From Microbacterium testaceum StLB037 (GTDB taxonomy: Bacteria > Actinomycetota > Actinomycetes > Actinomycetales > Microbacteriaceae): a DNA stretch of 64,000 nucleotides. A program made the translations under genes and the position numbers. The stretch spans positions 1,116,110-1,180,109 of the forward strand of contig NZ_VTQH01000001.1 of assembly GCF_008763945.1 (NCBI RefSeq). The letters run 5' to 3'. Under the pieces are notes generated by a model. The model had not been told where the DNA came from, searched no databases, and saw nothing but the letters and a program-made list of their open reading frames with translations. Positions 7,486-15,499 of this stretch are shown here, piece by piece (the stretch's first letter is position 1; every line of letters starts with the position of its first letter).

Positions 7486-9245
7486 GCGAGCGCCTCGCGC
7501 GGGCCCGCGGCCGGCCGGCGGAGCGACGGCACCGTGCCGCGCTCCGGATCCGCGGCGTCCGGGGCCGTCTGTTCGAGCACTGCGGCGGCGATCGGTGCCG
7601 ATACTCCGGAGCCCGGCACGGGTGTCTCGGCATCCCGAGCCTTCTGCGCGAGCACGGGAACCTCCTCGACGACCGGGGCCTCGGCCACCGCGTCGACTGT
7701 GCCGTCGGAGATGCCCTCGGTCTCGCCTTCGAACGTCGGGACGCGGGGGTCGAGGCGCTCGAAGAGGAGGAAGAGGACGTAGCCGAGGCCGCACCCGATG
7801 AACCAGCTGTAGTCGCTGACCCACGAGACGTTGAACAGACCCAGGTCCGCGAAGAGCTTCGGGAAGATCGCGATGAGCACAGTCGGAACCCCCGCGGCGA
7901 TGACGGCCTTGACCGCGTTCGGGTTGAAACCGTTTCGGTACCAGTAGGGCCCGGCGGCATCCATCGTGAACATCGCGTCGACCTTCACGCGCTGGCGGGC
8001 CGCGATGTAGTACCCGGCGATCAGGATGCCGAAGAGCGGGCCGATCAGCGCACCCAGCACGCCGAGCGAGTAGTGGATGGCGTCGGCGTTGGAGTACCAG
8101 TTCCAGGGCATGAGGAACGTCGAGCCGACGGCGGCGATCATGCCACCCGCGCGCCACGAGATCTTCTTGGGGGCGACGTTGGAGAAGTCGAAGGCGGGCG
8201 AGATGAAGTTCGCGACGATGTTGATGCCGACCGTGGCCGTGACGAAGGTCAGGCCGCCGAGCAGGATCGCGAAGGGCGTGTCGATCTGCTCGACCGTCTT
8301 GATCGGGTCGGTGATGAGCGAGCCGAACACCGGCACGGTGGCCGAGGCGGTGATGACGGTCAGGAGCGAGAAGAAGAGGAAGTTGATCGGCAGCCCCCAG
8401 AGGTTGCCCTTCTTCACCGCGGCGAAGCTCTTGCCGTAGCGGGCGAAGTCGCCGAAGTTGAGCATCGGGCCCGAGAAGTACGACACGACCAGCGCGATCG
8501 CGGCGAACATCACCGGGATCGAGGCCCAGAAGTCGAGCTGCACCGTCGACAGGGTGAACGAGATGTTCTGGATGCCGGCCTGCGACACGAGGTACACGGC
8601 CAGCACGATCATCACGAGGTAGACCGCGGGACCGGCCCAGTCGATGAAGCGGCGGATGACCTCCATGCCGTTCCAGAAGAGCAGGAACTGCGCGGTCCAC
8701 AGGATCGCGTACGAGATCCAGCCGAGTGCGGACAGCCCCGCGAACGACACGTCGAGCAGGGCCGCGGAATCCGGGATGAACTTCAAGAACACGATGTTCA
8801 GCGACTCGGCCGCGAGGAAGGTCTGTACGCCGTACCAGGCGATCGCGATGAGTCCGCGGATGATCGCGGGGATGTTCGCGCCCCGGATGCCGAAGACCAC
8901 GCGGTTGATGACCGGGAAGGGCACGCCCGTCTTCTGGCTGGGCTTGGCGACCATGTTGGCGAAGACCTGCACGATGACGATGCCGGCGATCAGCGCCACG
9001 AGCACCTGCCACGACTGCAGACCGAGGGCGAAGAGCGAGCCTGCGGTGACGTATCCGCCGACGGAGTGCACGTCACTCATCCAGAAGGCGAAGATGTTGT
9101 ACGACGACCACTTCTGTTTGCGCAGCGGCGCGAGGTCTTCGTTGGCGAGACGGTCGTCGTAGTGGGGCTTCATGTTGCCGCCCCCGTGGGGGTGGCCGGC
9201 GGCCTCCACGAGATCGTGGGGTCCGGTGAGCGGGGTGGAAGTCAT
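7482..9245 (-). CDS. NCS1 family nucleobase/allantoin permease
   Basis: A 587-aa membrane transporter of the nucleobase:cation symporter-1 family, with about 12 hydrophobic segments and the signature YNIFAFWMSDVHSVGGY at residues 49-65. It probably imports allantoin, urate or a related hydantoin to feed the operon behind it (compare Bacillus PucI). The last ~75 residues are a hydrophilic Ala/Pro/Glu-rich tail not expected for the core family. The ATG at 9245 follows an AGAGGAA ribosome site. It is divergent from the XRE-cupin regulator, and the first palindrome of the shared intergenic region lies 63-82 nt upstream. Uracil or cytosine specificity cannot be excluded. Confidence 0.9.
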   Translation of the reverse strand: MTSTPLTGPHDLVEAAGHPHGGGNMKPHYDDRLANEDLAPLRKQKWSSYNIFAFWMSDVHSVGGYVTAGSLFALGLQSWQVLVALIAGIVIVQVFANMVAKPSQKTGVPFPVINRVVFGIRGANIPAIIRGLIAIAWYGVQTFLAAESLNIVFLKFIPDSAALLDVSFAGLSALGWISYAILWTAQFLLFWNGMEVIRRFIDWAGPAVYLVMIVLAVYLVSQAGIQNISFTLSTVQLDFWASIPVMFAAIALVVSYFSGPMLNFGDFARYGKSFAAVKKGNLWGLPINFLFFSLLTVITASATVPVFGSLITDPIKTVEQIDTPFAILLGGLTFVTATVGINIVANFISPAFDFSNVAPKKISWRAGGMIAAVGSTFLMPWNWYSNADAIHYSLGVLGALIGPLFGILIAGYYIAARQRVKVDAMFTMDAAGPYWYRNGFNPNAVKAVIAAGVPTVLIAIFPKLFADLGLFNVSWVSDYSWFIGCGLGYVLFLLFERLDPRVPTFEGETEGISDGTVDAVAEAPVVEEVPVLAQKARDAETPVPGSGVSAPIAAAVLEQTAPDAADPERGTVPSLRRPAAGPREALA

Positions 9246-9307
9246 GTCATTCCTCTCAGGGCGATGGATGCCACGACGTGGAGTCCGCGGCCGGAGTGGA
9301 GCTCTGA

Positions 9308-9327
9308 TGTGAAGTTATGGGTTCACA
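9308..9327. promoter_or_regulatory. Palindromic operator candidate 1 (permease side)
   Basis: Perfect inverted repeat TGTGAA-N8-TTCACA. A TAACTT box on the minus strand lies inside it, so a bound regulator would block the permease promoter. Its first eight bases, TGTGAAGT, and its spacing are repeated in operator 2. Confidence 0.6.
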
Positions 9328-9359
9328 CACCCGCGACGGTTTCGCTCATGTAACAGGTA

Positions 9360-9379
9360 TGTGAAGTCGCTCCTTCACG
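9360..9379. promoter_or_regulatory. Palindromic operator candidate 2 (regulator side)
   Basis: Inverted repeat TGTGAA-N8-TTCACG, sharing TGTGAAGT-N6-TTCAC with operator 1. The centres are 52 bp apart, close to five helical turns. It covers the region just upstream of the -10-like TAGACT (9393-9398) of the regulator gene, consistent with autoregulation. Confidence 0.6.
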
Positions 9380-9404
9380 TCAGCCGCGTCTTTAGACTCG
9401 GGGC

Positions 9405-10061
9405 ATGCCGCAGCCGCCCCTCGCCGAAGACGTCGATCAGGACGACGCCGCCCTGACCGGCTCCGCGCCCGAGGGCATCGCGACGGCCGAGCCCTCGGCA
9501 TCCGTCGGCGCGCGCATTCGCGACCTGCGGCAGACGCGCGGCATCTCCGCCCGGGCGCTCGCGAAGACGCTGGGGATCTCCCCGAGCGCCGTGTCGCAGA
9601 TCGAGCGCGGCGTCATGCAGCCGAGCGTCTCGCGCCTGATCGCCATCACCGACGCCCTGGGCGTGCCGCTCGTGGCGGCCTTCGATCCGGCATCCGACCG
9701 CCCTGCTCCGGCCGTCGGGCCCTCGGGCTTCACGCTGCAGCGCGCGGGGCAGTCGCCCGACATCGTGCTCGATAGCGGGGTGTCGTTCCGGCGTCTGACC
9801 CCCGGCACCTCGCCCGGCGTGGACTACTTCGAGTCGATCTACCCGCCCGGGGCCTCGGCGCACGGCGCCGACGGACTGTTCCACCACGAGGGCTACGAGG
9901 TCGGCACGGTCGTCTCGGGCGAGCTGACCATCGACTTCGAGGCCGAGCGCGTGATCCTGCGGGCGGGGGATGCCATCAGCTACCCCTGCTCGGTCCCCCA
10001 CCGCCTGCACAACACGGGGTCGACGGATGCCGTGGCGCACTGGCTGATCGTGCACGCCTGA
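9405..10061 (+). CDS. XRE-family transcriptional regulator with C-terminal cupin domain
   Basis: A 218-aa regulator. Residues about 36-90 are a lambda-Cro/XRE helix-turn-helix (IRDLRQTRGISARALAKTLG followed by SPSAVSQIERG), and about 140-215 are a small cupin domain with HHEGYEVGTVVSGELTID and a second half ending VPHRLHNTG. Such HTH-cupin regulators bind a small ligand in the cupin. Divergent placement from the NCS1 permease and location ahead of the urate genes make it the likely local regulator of ureide use. The ATG lies 6 nt after a TAGACT box, suggesting leaderless transcription. The first ~33 residues are an acidic, disordered-looking extension. Confidence 0.9.
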   Translation: MPQPPLAEDVDQDDAALTGSAPEGIATAEPSASVGARIRDLRQTRGISARALAKTLGISPSAVSQIERGVMQPSVSRLIAITDALGVPLVAAFDPASDRPAPAVGPSGFTLQRAGQSPDIVLDSGVSFRRLTPGTSPGVDYFESIYPPGASAHGADGLFHHEGYEVGTVVSGELTIDFEAERVILRAGDAISYPCSVPHRLHNTGSTDAVAHWLIVHA

Positions 10062-10101
10062 GGCCTGGTCGAGTTGGTCGGGGCGGCCCGGCCCGCCCGC
10101 G

Positions 10102-10186
10102 CGCGACGAGAACAGGCAACGGCACCAGAACAGGGCGGAATCTGACAGATCCGCCTGTTCTCGTCGCGCCCCCTGTTCTCGTGACG
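10102..10186. repeat. Nested inverted-repeat element (GAGAACAGG / CCTGTTCTC)
   Basis: A perfect 15-bp inverted repeat, CGCGACGAGAACAGG (10102-10116) and its complement (10154-10168), encloses a second imperfect hairpin whose arms begin AGAACAGG and end CCTGTTCT. A fourth copy, CCCTGTTCTCGTGACG, follows directly. The 203-nt gap between the regulator and uraD otherwise holds only an ATGTT-N9-AACAT repeat (10202-10220) and the uraD promoter. It could be a terminator for the regulator gene or a dispersed REP-like element. Confidence 0.6.
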
Positions 10187-10273
10187 GGTCGCCGCACCGG
10201 AATGTTCCCCACAGCAACATCGCCGACACATCGCGCCACAGCCCCGTAACGCGGTCGGCCTAGCGTGACCCGC

Positions 10274-10801
10274 ATGCACCTGCACGACTTCCATGCCCTC
10301 GATGAGGCGGATGCCACGGCCGTCGCCCGCGTCTGGGCCGACGTTCCGGGGTGGGTCGACGCCGTCGTCGCGGGTCGCCCGTATGCCAGCGTCGACGCCC
10401 TCGCCGCCTACGCCGGAGACCTCGCCTCGGCCTGGTCCCCGGACGACCTCGAGGCCGCCCTGCACGCGCACCCGCGCATCGGGGCGAAGGTCGCGGGCGA
10501 CGGTGCCGAGGCCGCGGCATCCCGTCGTGAGCAGGGTTCGATGGCATCCGCCGCCGACGACGATGTGGCGGCCATCGCCGCGGGCAACGCCGCCTACGAG
10601 GAGCGGTTCGGTCGCGTCTTCCTCATCCGCGCCGCCGGTCGCACCCCGAGCGAGATGCGGGCCGAGCTCGAACGGCGCCTGTCGAACGACCCCGACGCCG
10701 AGACCATCGAGGCCACCCGCCAGCTCGCCGAAATCGCTCTGCTGCGCCTGCGCACGACCTTCGCCGACGACGCCCCCGCCGAGCCGGAGGCCGCGGAATG
10801 A
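10274..10801 (+). CDS. uraD: 2-oxo-4-hydroxy-4-carboxy-5-ureidoimidazoline (OHCU) decarboxylase
   Basis: A 175-aa OHCU decarboxylase, the third step from urate to S-allantoin. The catalytic histidine sits in HAHPRIG (about H66), followed by the SRREQ motif and an NAAYEERFG stretch typical of the family. A GTG at 10265 is in frame, but it overlaps a TAGCGT -10 box (10261-10266). The ATG at 10274, 7 nt after that box, is the better start and implies a leaderless message. Its stop overlaps the ATG of uraH by 4 nt. It leads the three-gene urate-to-allantoin operon. Confidence 0.92.
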   Translation: MHLHDFHALDEADATAVARVWADVPGWVDAVVAGRPYASVDALAAYAGDLASAWSPDDLEAALHAHPRIGAKVAGDGAEAAASRREQGSMASAADDDVAAIAAGNAAYEERFGRVFLIRAAGRTPSEMRAELERRLSNDPDAETIEATRQLAEIALLRLRTTFADDAPAEPEAAE

Positions 10802-11118
10802 CGCACCTCACCACCCACGTCCTGGACGCCACGGCCGGCGCGCCCGCGGCCGGGGTCGCCGTGACGCTCTCGCACCTCGACGGCGCGACCATCGACTCGG
10901 CGGTCACCGACGCCGACGGGCGCCTCTCGCTCGGCCCCGACGTGCTCGCCGACGGCGACTACGCGCTGACGTTCGCAACGGGGGCCTACTTCCGCGCGCG
11001 CGGGGTCGCCTCGTTCCACCCGGTCGCGACGATCGCGTTCACGGTCAGCGGCGAGGCGCACCTGCACGTGCCGCTGCTGCTGAGCCCATTCGCCTACTCG
11101 ACCTACCGCGGCAGCTGA
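10798..11118 (+). CDS. uraH: 5-hydroxyisourate hydrolase (transthyretin-like)
   Basis: A 106-aa HIU hydrolase of the transthyretin-related family. It opens 5-hydroxyisourate to OHCU. The N-terminal THVLDATAG block carries the active-site histidine, and the C-terminal tetrapeptide YRGS is the diagnostic signature distinguishing HIUase from true transthyretin. Length is normal. ATGA overlap with uraD and an 8-nt gap to hpxO show it is the middle gene of the operon. Confidence 0.94.
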   Translation: MTHLTTHVLDATAGAPAAGVAVTLSHLDGATIDSAVTDADGRLSLGPDVLADGDYALTFATGAYFRARGVASFHPVATIAFTVSGEAHLHVPLLLSPFAYSTYRGS

Positions 11119-11126
11119 GGAGCGTC

Positions 11127-12311
11127 ATGAAGGTCATCGTCATCGGCGCGGGTGTCGGCGGAAGCTCCGCCGCCCTGGCCCTGCAGAAACTCGGCCACGA
11201 GGTCGTCGTGTACGACCGCATGCGCGAGAACCGTCCGGTCGGTGCGGCTCTGTCGCTGTGGTCGAACGGCGTGAAGGTGCTGAATTGGCTCGGTCTCGGC
11301 CCGCAGGTCGCCGCGCTCGGCGGGCGCATGGACGACATGGCCTACTACGACGGTCACACCGGCGACGAGCTCTGCCGCTTCAGCCTCGCCCCCGTGACCG
11401 CGCAGACCGGCCAGCGCCCCTATCCCGTCGCCCGCGCCGACCTGCAGCAGCTGATGATGGACGCCGTCGGCGCCCAGAACATCAGACTCGGGATGCCGCT
11501 GACCTCGGTGTCCGAGACCGACGGCGTCGTGACCGCCACCTTCGCCGACGGCTCCACCGACACCGCCGACCTGCTGATCGGGGCCGACGGCGCCCGGTCG
11601 CTCGTGCGGGATTACGTCACCGAGCCCACCGGCATCCGTCCCGAACGCTCGTATTCGGGATATGTGAACTACAACGGCCTCGTGACGGCCGACGAGCGGA
11701 TCGGGCCCCTGGATCAGTGGACCACCTACGTCGGCGACGGCAAGAGGTGCGCCGTGATGCCCGTCGCGGGCGACCGCTTCTATTTCTTCGTCGACGTGCC
11801 CGGGCCCTCGGGCGTGGTCGAGGACCGCATGGCGGCGCTCGAGCACGCGTTCGGGTCGTGGGGCGCTCCCGGGGTGCGCGCGCTGCTCGACGGCATCGAC
11901 CCCGACGAGTCGCTCAACCGCGTCGAGATCTGGGACATCGACCCCTTCGACACCTGGGTGCGGGGGCGCGTGGCGATTCTGGGAGATGCGGCGCACAACA
12001 CCGCCCCCGACATCGGTCAGGGCGCGTGCTCGGCGCTCGAGGACAGCTTCGCGCTCGGCATCGTGTTCGCCACCTCGACCCTCGGCGTCGAGGACTCGCT
12101 GAAGCGCTACGAGCGCATCCGCACCGAGCGGGCCGGCGACCTGGTGCTGCGCGCCCGCAAGCGCGCGCACGAGACCCACGCCTTCGATGTCGCGGCGACC
12201 CAGGCCTGGTACGACGGTCTCCGCCACGAGGACGGGACGGGCGTGATCCGCGGCATCGTCGGCAACATCGAGGGCAGCCCGGTCGAGCTGGGCGCGAGCG
12301 TGCTGCGCTGA
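11127..12311 (+). CDS. hpxO: FAD-dependent urate hydroxylase (HpxO-like)
   Basis: A 394-aa class A flavoprotein monooxygenase. It begins with the FAD-binding VIGAGVGGSSAALALQ (GAGVGG at 7-12) and carries the second FAD motif VAILGDAAHNTAP. SLWSNGVKVLNWLG closely resembles Klebsiella HpxO. It would oxidise urate with NAD(P)H and O2 to 5-hydroxyisourate, replacing classical uricase, of which there is no trace here. The ATG at 11127 follows a GAGGAG ribosome site. The operon with uraD and uraH supports urate over other aromatic substrates. Confidence 0.9.
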   Translation: MKVIVIGAGVGGSSAALALQKLGHEVVVYDRMRENRPVGAALSLWSNGVKVLNWLGLGPQVAALGGRMDDMAYYDGHTGDELCRFSLAPVTAQTGQRPYPVARADLQQLMMDAVGAQNIRLGMPLTSVSETDGVVTATFADGSTDTADLLIGADGARSLVRDYVTEPTGIRPERSYSGYVNYNGLVTADERIGPLDQWTTYVGDGKRCAVMPVAGDRFYFFVDVPGPSGVVEDRMAALEHAFGSWGAPGVRALLDGIDPDESLNRVEIWDIDPFDTWVRGRVAILGDAAHNTAPDIGQGACSALEDSFALGIVFATSTLGVEDSLKRYERIRTERAGDLVLRARKRAHETHAFDVAATQAWYDGLRHEDGTGVIRGIVGNIEGSPVELGASVLR

Positions 12312-12558
12312 GAGGGGGCGGCGCACCCAATGCGGGCTGCCCTTCCCGTCCGTCATCCCCGTGGAGGGATGGCACAAGGCCGACGACGACGGGCATGACA
12401 TCAGCGGCCACGCCGGCGACCACTCTGAGACACCTCGCCAAATCGCCACCCTGAGCGCGACGGTATGTCACCGTGTGACGTGCCCCCGCCTGCCCCGGCG
12501 ACGCCGCGTGGCACCGTGGAGGGGACGATCCGCACCGCTCACGCCGCCGGGAGGCACC
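12312..12558. other. Intergenic region after hpxO with small palindrome
   Basis: 247 nt without a supported gene. The clearest structure is GTCAC-CGT-GTGAC at 12467-12479, a 13-bp palindrome about 80 nt before the AhpD-like gene that could be an operator. A GGAGGC ribosome site precedes the downstream ATG. No riboswitch fold was recognised. Confidence 0.45.
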
Positions 12559-12909
12559 ATGTCCGAGTACTTCGACCGCACCGCCGACAAGACCTTCACC
12601 AAGGTCTACAAGGCCGAGACGCCCGACATCCTCGCCGCGTTCGCCGCGTTCGACCAGGCCGTGTTCGCTCCCGAGGGGCGCGCGATCCCGCTGAAGTACC
12701 GCGAGCTCATCGCGCTGGCCGTCGGCATCACGACCCAGTGCGTGTACTGCATCGACGGGCACTCGCAGAACGCCGTGAAGGCCGGGGCCACCGAAGCCGA
12801 GCTCGCCGAGGCCGCCTGGGTCGCGATCGCCATCCGCGCGGGCGGCGGCTATGCGCACGGACGCCTGGCGTTCAAGCTCGCCGACGACGCCCGCCCGCAC
12901 GAGCACTGA
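12559..12909 (+). CDS. Carboxymuconolactone decarboxylase / AhpD-like family protein
   Basis: A 116-aa single-domain AhpD-fold protein with the redox motif CVYCIDGH (C61, C64, H68) preceded by ELIALAVGITTQ. AhpD-type members reduce peroxides via the CXXC pair or act as general thiol-disulfide proteins. The specific role here is unknown. It starts 4 nt before the M20 peptidase gene and could share its transcript. The start follows a GGGAGGC ribosome site. Confidence 0.88.
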   Translation: MSEYFDRTADKTFTKVYKAETPDILAAFAAFDQAVFAPEGRAIPLKYRELIALAVGITTQCVYCIDGHSQNAVKAGATEAELAEAAWVAIAIRAGGGYAHGRLAFKLADDARPHEH

Positions 12910-12913
12910 CTCC

Positions 12914-14255
12914 GTGACCGCCGCGCCCTCGCCCCACGCTGCCGAGACCGGAGCACCGCAGCCCGGCCCGCTCGAGGCCGAGGCGCTCGAGCACATCCGC
13001 GCACTCATCCGGATCGACAGCGTCAACACGGGTGAGGCGGCGACCATCGGCGACGGCGAGACGCGCGCCGCTCTCTATGTCAAAGAGCACCTCGACGAGG
13101 TCGGGTACGAGACGGTCCTGGTGGAACCGCGCCCGGGCCGGGCCAGCGTCATCGCGCGCCTACCGGGTTCGGATCCGGATGCCGAAGCCCTCATCGCCCA
13201 CGCCCACCTCGACGTCGTACCGGTCGACGCCGACGACTGGACGCACCCGCCCTTCGGCGCCGAGATCCATGACGGCCTGCTCTACGGTCGCGGGGCCGTC
13301 GACATGAAGGACTTCGCCGGCATGCTGCTCGCCATCGCCAGGGCGTTCCGCCGCGACGGGATCGTTCCGCGACGTGACCTGATCTTCGCGTTCTTCGCCG
13401 ACGAAGAGGCCGGGGGCGTCTGGGGCGCCCGATGGATCGTCGAGAACCGCCCCGAGCTCTTCGCCGGAGCCACCGAGGCGCTGAGCGAGGTCGGCGGCTT
13501 CTCGATCCCCCTCCCCCACGACCGCCGCGCGTACCTCGTCGCGACCGCCGAGAAGGGCGTGACGGTCGCGACGCTGACCGCGCGCGGGGCCGCGGCGCAC
13601 GGCTCCCGACCCACCGCCGACAACGCGGTGGTGCGCGTCGCGCGCGCCGTCGCCGCGATCGGCGAGCACCGCTTCCCCGTCGTGCGGACCGCCACACTCG
13701 AGCGCTTCTTCGAGGTCTACGGCCGCGCCAGCGGTGAGCCCCTCGACGGCGACGATCTGTCTCGCCTGGGGTTCTCGGCATCCGTCATCGATGCGGGGGC
13801 GCGCAACACGGTGTCGCCGACCGTTCTCGCGGCCGGGGGCAAGATCAACGTCATCCCCGCCTCGGCGAGCGCGACGCTCGACGTGCGCGTGGTGCCCGGG
13901 CAGGCGGACGCGCTGCGCGAAGAGCTCGCGGCCGTCGTCGGCGACGACATCGAGGTCACGTGGGCGCGAGATCCCGGCGATCGAGGCCCCCGCCGAGGGG
14001 CGGCTGATGGACGTGCTGCAGGATGCCGTGACCGCCGAAGACCCCGACGGCACCGTCGTGCCGTACCTGCTGCCCGCCAGCACCGACAACAAACACCTGA
14101 GTCGTCTCGGCATCCGGGGCTACGGCTTCGTGCCGCTGCGCGTGCCCGCCGACTTCGACGTGTTCGGGCAGTTCCACACGGCCGACGAATGCGTGCCGGT
14201 GGAGGCCCTGTTCTTCGGGACGCGCGTGACGGCGCGGATTCTGCGGGACGCGTAG
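12914..14255 (+). pseudogene. M20-family peptidase/deacetylase, frameshifted
   Basis: An ArgE/DapE/PepV-type M20 metallohydrolase split over two frames. Frame 1 runs from the GTG at 12914 to about 13966 and contains HAHLDVVPVDADDW, GRGAVDMKDFAG and FFADEEAGG metal and catalytic motifs. Homology then continues in the next frame from EIPAIEAPAEGRLMD (about 13968) to the TAG at 14255, with HTADECVPVE near the end. The join needs skipping one base near 13967 (one extra base, or two lost). Either the gene is recently inactivated or there is a sequence error. It precedes a polar amino-acid ABC importer, so an N-acyl amino acid or dipeptide substrate is plausible. Confidence 0.8.
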
Positions 14256-14349
14256 GGCCCGCGTCCGCAACCGGCGACCGTACCGCCCCGAGGGCGTCGA
14301 CCGCCGACGTGTTACCCCGCGTGGCGGTGGGTGTCGGCGCGTGGCGGGG

Positions 14350-14435
14350 CGTTTCGACGTGTGAAACGGCGCCTCGCGGGCCGTTCGACCCCGTCATAGC
14401 GTTTCGGGCACCCACCGGCACCCCGTGCCGTTTCG
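14350..14435. promoter_or_regulatory. Candidate operator region of the amino-acid ABC operon
   Basis: CGTTTC-N7-GAAACG inverted repeat at 14350-14368, with two further CGTTTCG half-sites at 14400 and 14429. All lie in the 200-nt gap ahead of the permease gene. A TAGCGT box at 14397-14402 may be the -10. The permease ATG has a CCGAGGAG ribosome site. Confidence 0.45.
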
Positions 14436-14455
14436 GACAGCCCGAGGAGCACCTC

Positions 14456-15499
14456 ATGACCACCACCGCGCCGGCCCCCGCCGACCGCTCGACCGCGCCT
14501 GCGACACCGCCCGGGTCGACCGCCCAGGTCGATCTCGCCACCATCGCGGTCGTCCCCACCCGGCACTGGTGGCGCTGGACCCTCAGCGCCCTGCTGCTGT
14601 TCGTCGTGGCCCAGTTCGCCTGGAGCCTCGTCACGAACGACCGCTACATGTGGGGCACGTTCGCGCAGTACTTCTTCTCGGAGCCGGTGCTGATCGGCAT
14701 CGGTTACACGCTCTCACTCACCGCGATCTCGGCCGTCGTCGGCTTCTCGCTCGGCACACTGCTGGCGCTCGGCCGGCTGTCGGCCTCACCCCTGCTGAGT
14801 TCGGTGGCCTGGGGCTACATCTGGTTCTTCCGCTCGGTGCCCCTCGTCGTGCAGATCATCGTCTGGTACAACCTCGGCTACCTCTACCCGACGCTGGGCC
14901 TGGGCACCCCCTTCACCACCGACTTCTGGATCGTGGAGTTCCCCACCGTCCAGCTGGTCAGCGCATTCGCCGCCGCGATCCTCGGACTCGGGCTTCATCA
15001 GGCGGCGTACTCGGCCGAGATCATCCGCGGCGGGCTCGTCTCGGTCGACCCCGGTCAGCACGAGGCGGCTGCGGCGCTCGGGATCCCGGCATCCCGTCGT
15101 CTTTTCCGCATCATCCTGCCGCAGGCGATGCGTTCGATCGTCCCGAACGCCACGAACGAGATCATCGGACTGGTCAAGGGCGCGTCGGTGGTGTTCGTCA
15201 TCGCGATCCCCGAGCTGTTCTACGCCGTGCAGGTCATCTACAACCGCAACAGCCGCGTGATCCCGCTGCTGCTGGTCGCGGTCGTCTGGTACACCCTCAT
15301 CACGACGATCCTGAGCATCGCGCAGTACTACATCGAGCGCTACTACGCCCGCGGCTCGGCCCGAGCCCTCCCCCCGACTCCCGTGCAGCGCGCACGCACC
15401 TGGGTGAGCACGCAGTGGGCGCGACTCGGCGACTCCCCCGCTCCTCCGAGAGGGCCGGATGCCGAGACCCCCACCGCCCCGAAGGGAGGCCGGGCATGA
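14456..15499 (+). CDS. Polar amino-acid ABC transporter permease (HisM/GlnP type)
   Basis: A 347-aa inner-membrane permease with several hydrophobic helices and the cytoplasmic EAA loop EAAAALGIPASRRLFRIILP used to dock the ATPase. FFRSVPLVVQIIVWYNLGYL is typical of the His/Glu/Gln uptake family. Both ends carry extra Pro/Ala-rich tails of about 40 residues. It starts the importer operon; its stop overlaps the ATPase ATG (ATGA). The substrate is a polar amino acid or a modified amino acid, perhaps linked to the broken M20 hydrolase upstream. Confidence 0.9.
   Translation: MTTTAPAPADRSTAPATPPGSTAQVDLATIAVVPTRHWWRWTLSALLLFVVAQFAWSLVTNDRYMWGTFAQYFFSEPVLIGIGYTLSLTAISAVVGFSLGTLLALGRLSASPLLSSVAWGYIWFFRSVPLVVQIIVWYNLGYLYPTLGLGTPFTTDFWIVEFPTVQLVSAFAAAILGLGLHQAAYSAEIIRGGLVSVDPGQHEAAAALGIPASRRLFRIILPQAMRSIVPNATNEIIGLVKGASVVFVIAIPELFYAVQVIYNRNSRVIPLLLVAVVWYTLITTILSIAQYYIERYYARGSARALPPTPVQRARTWVSTQWARLGDSPAPPRGPDAETPTAPKGGRA

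Noticed and set aside
12312-12558. Possible riboswitch between hpxO and the AhpD-like gene
   Set aside because: G-rich segment and a 13-bp palindrome only; no conserved riboswitch core could be recognised.
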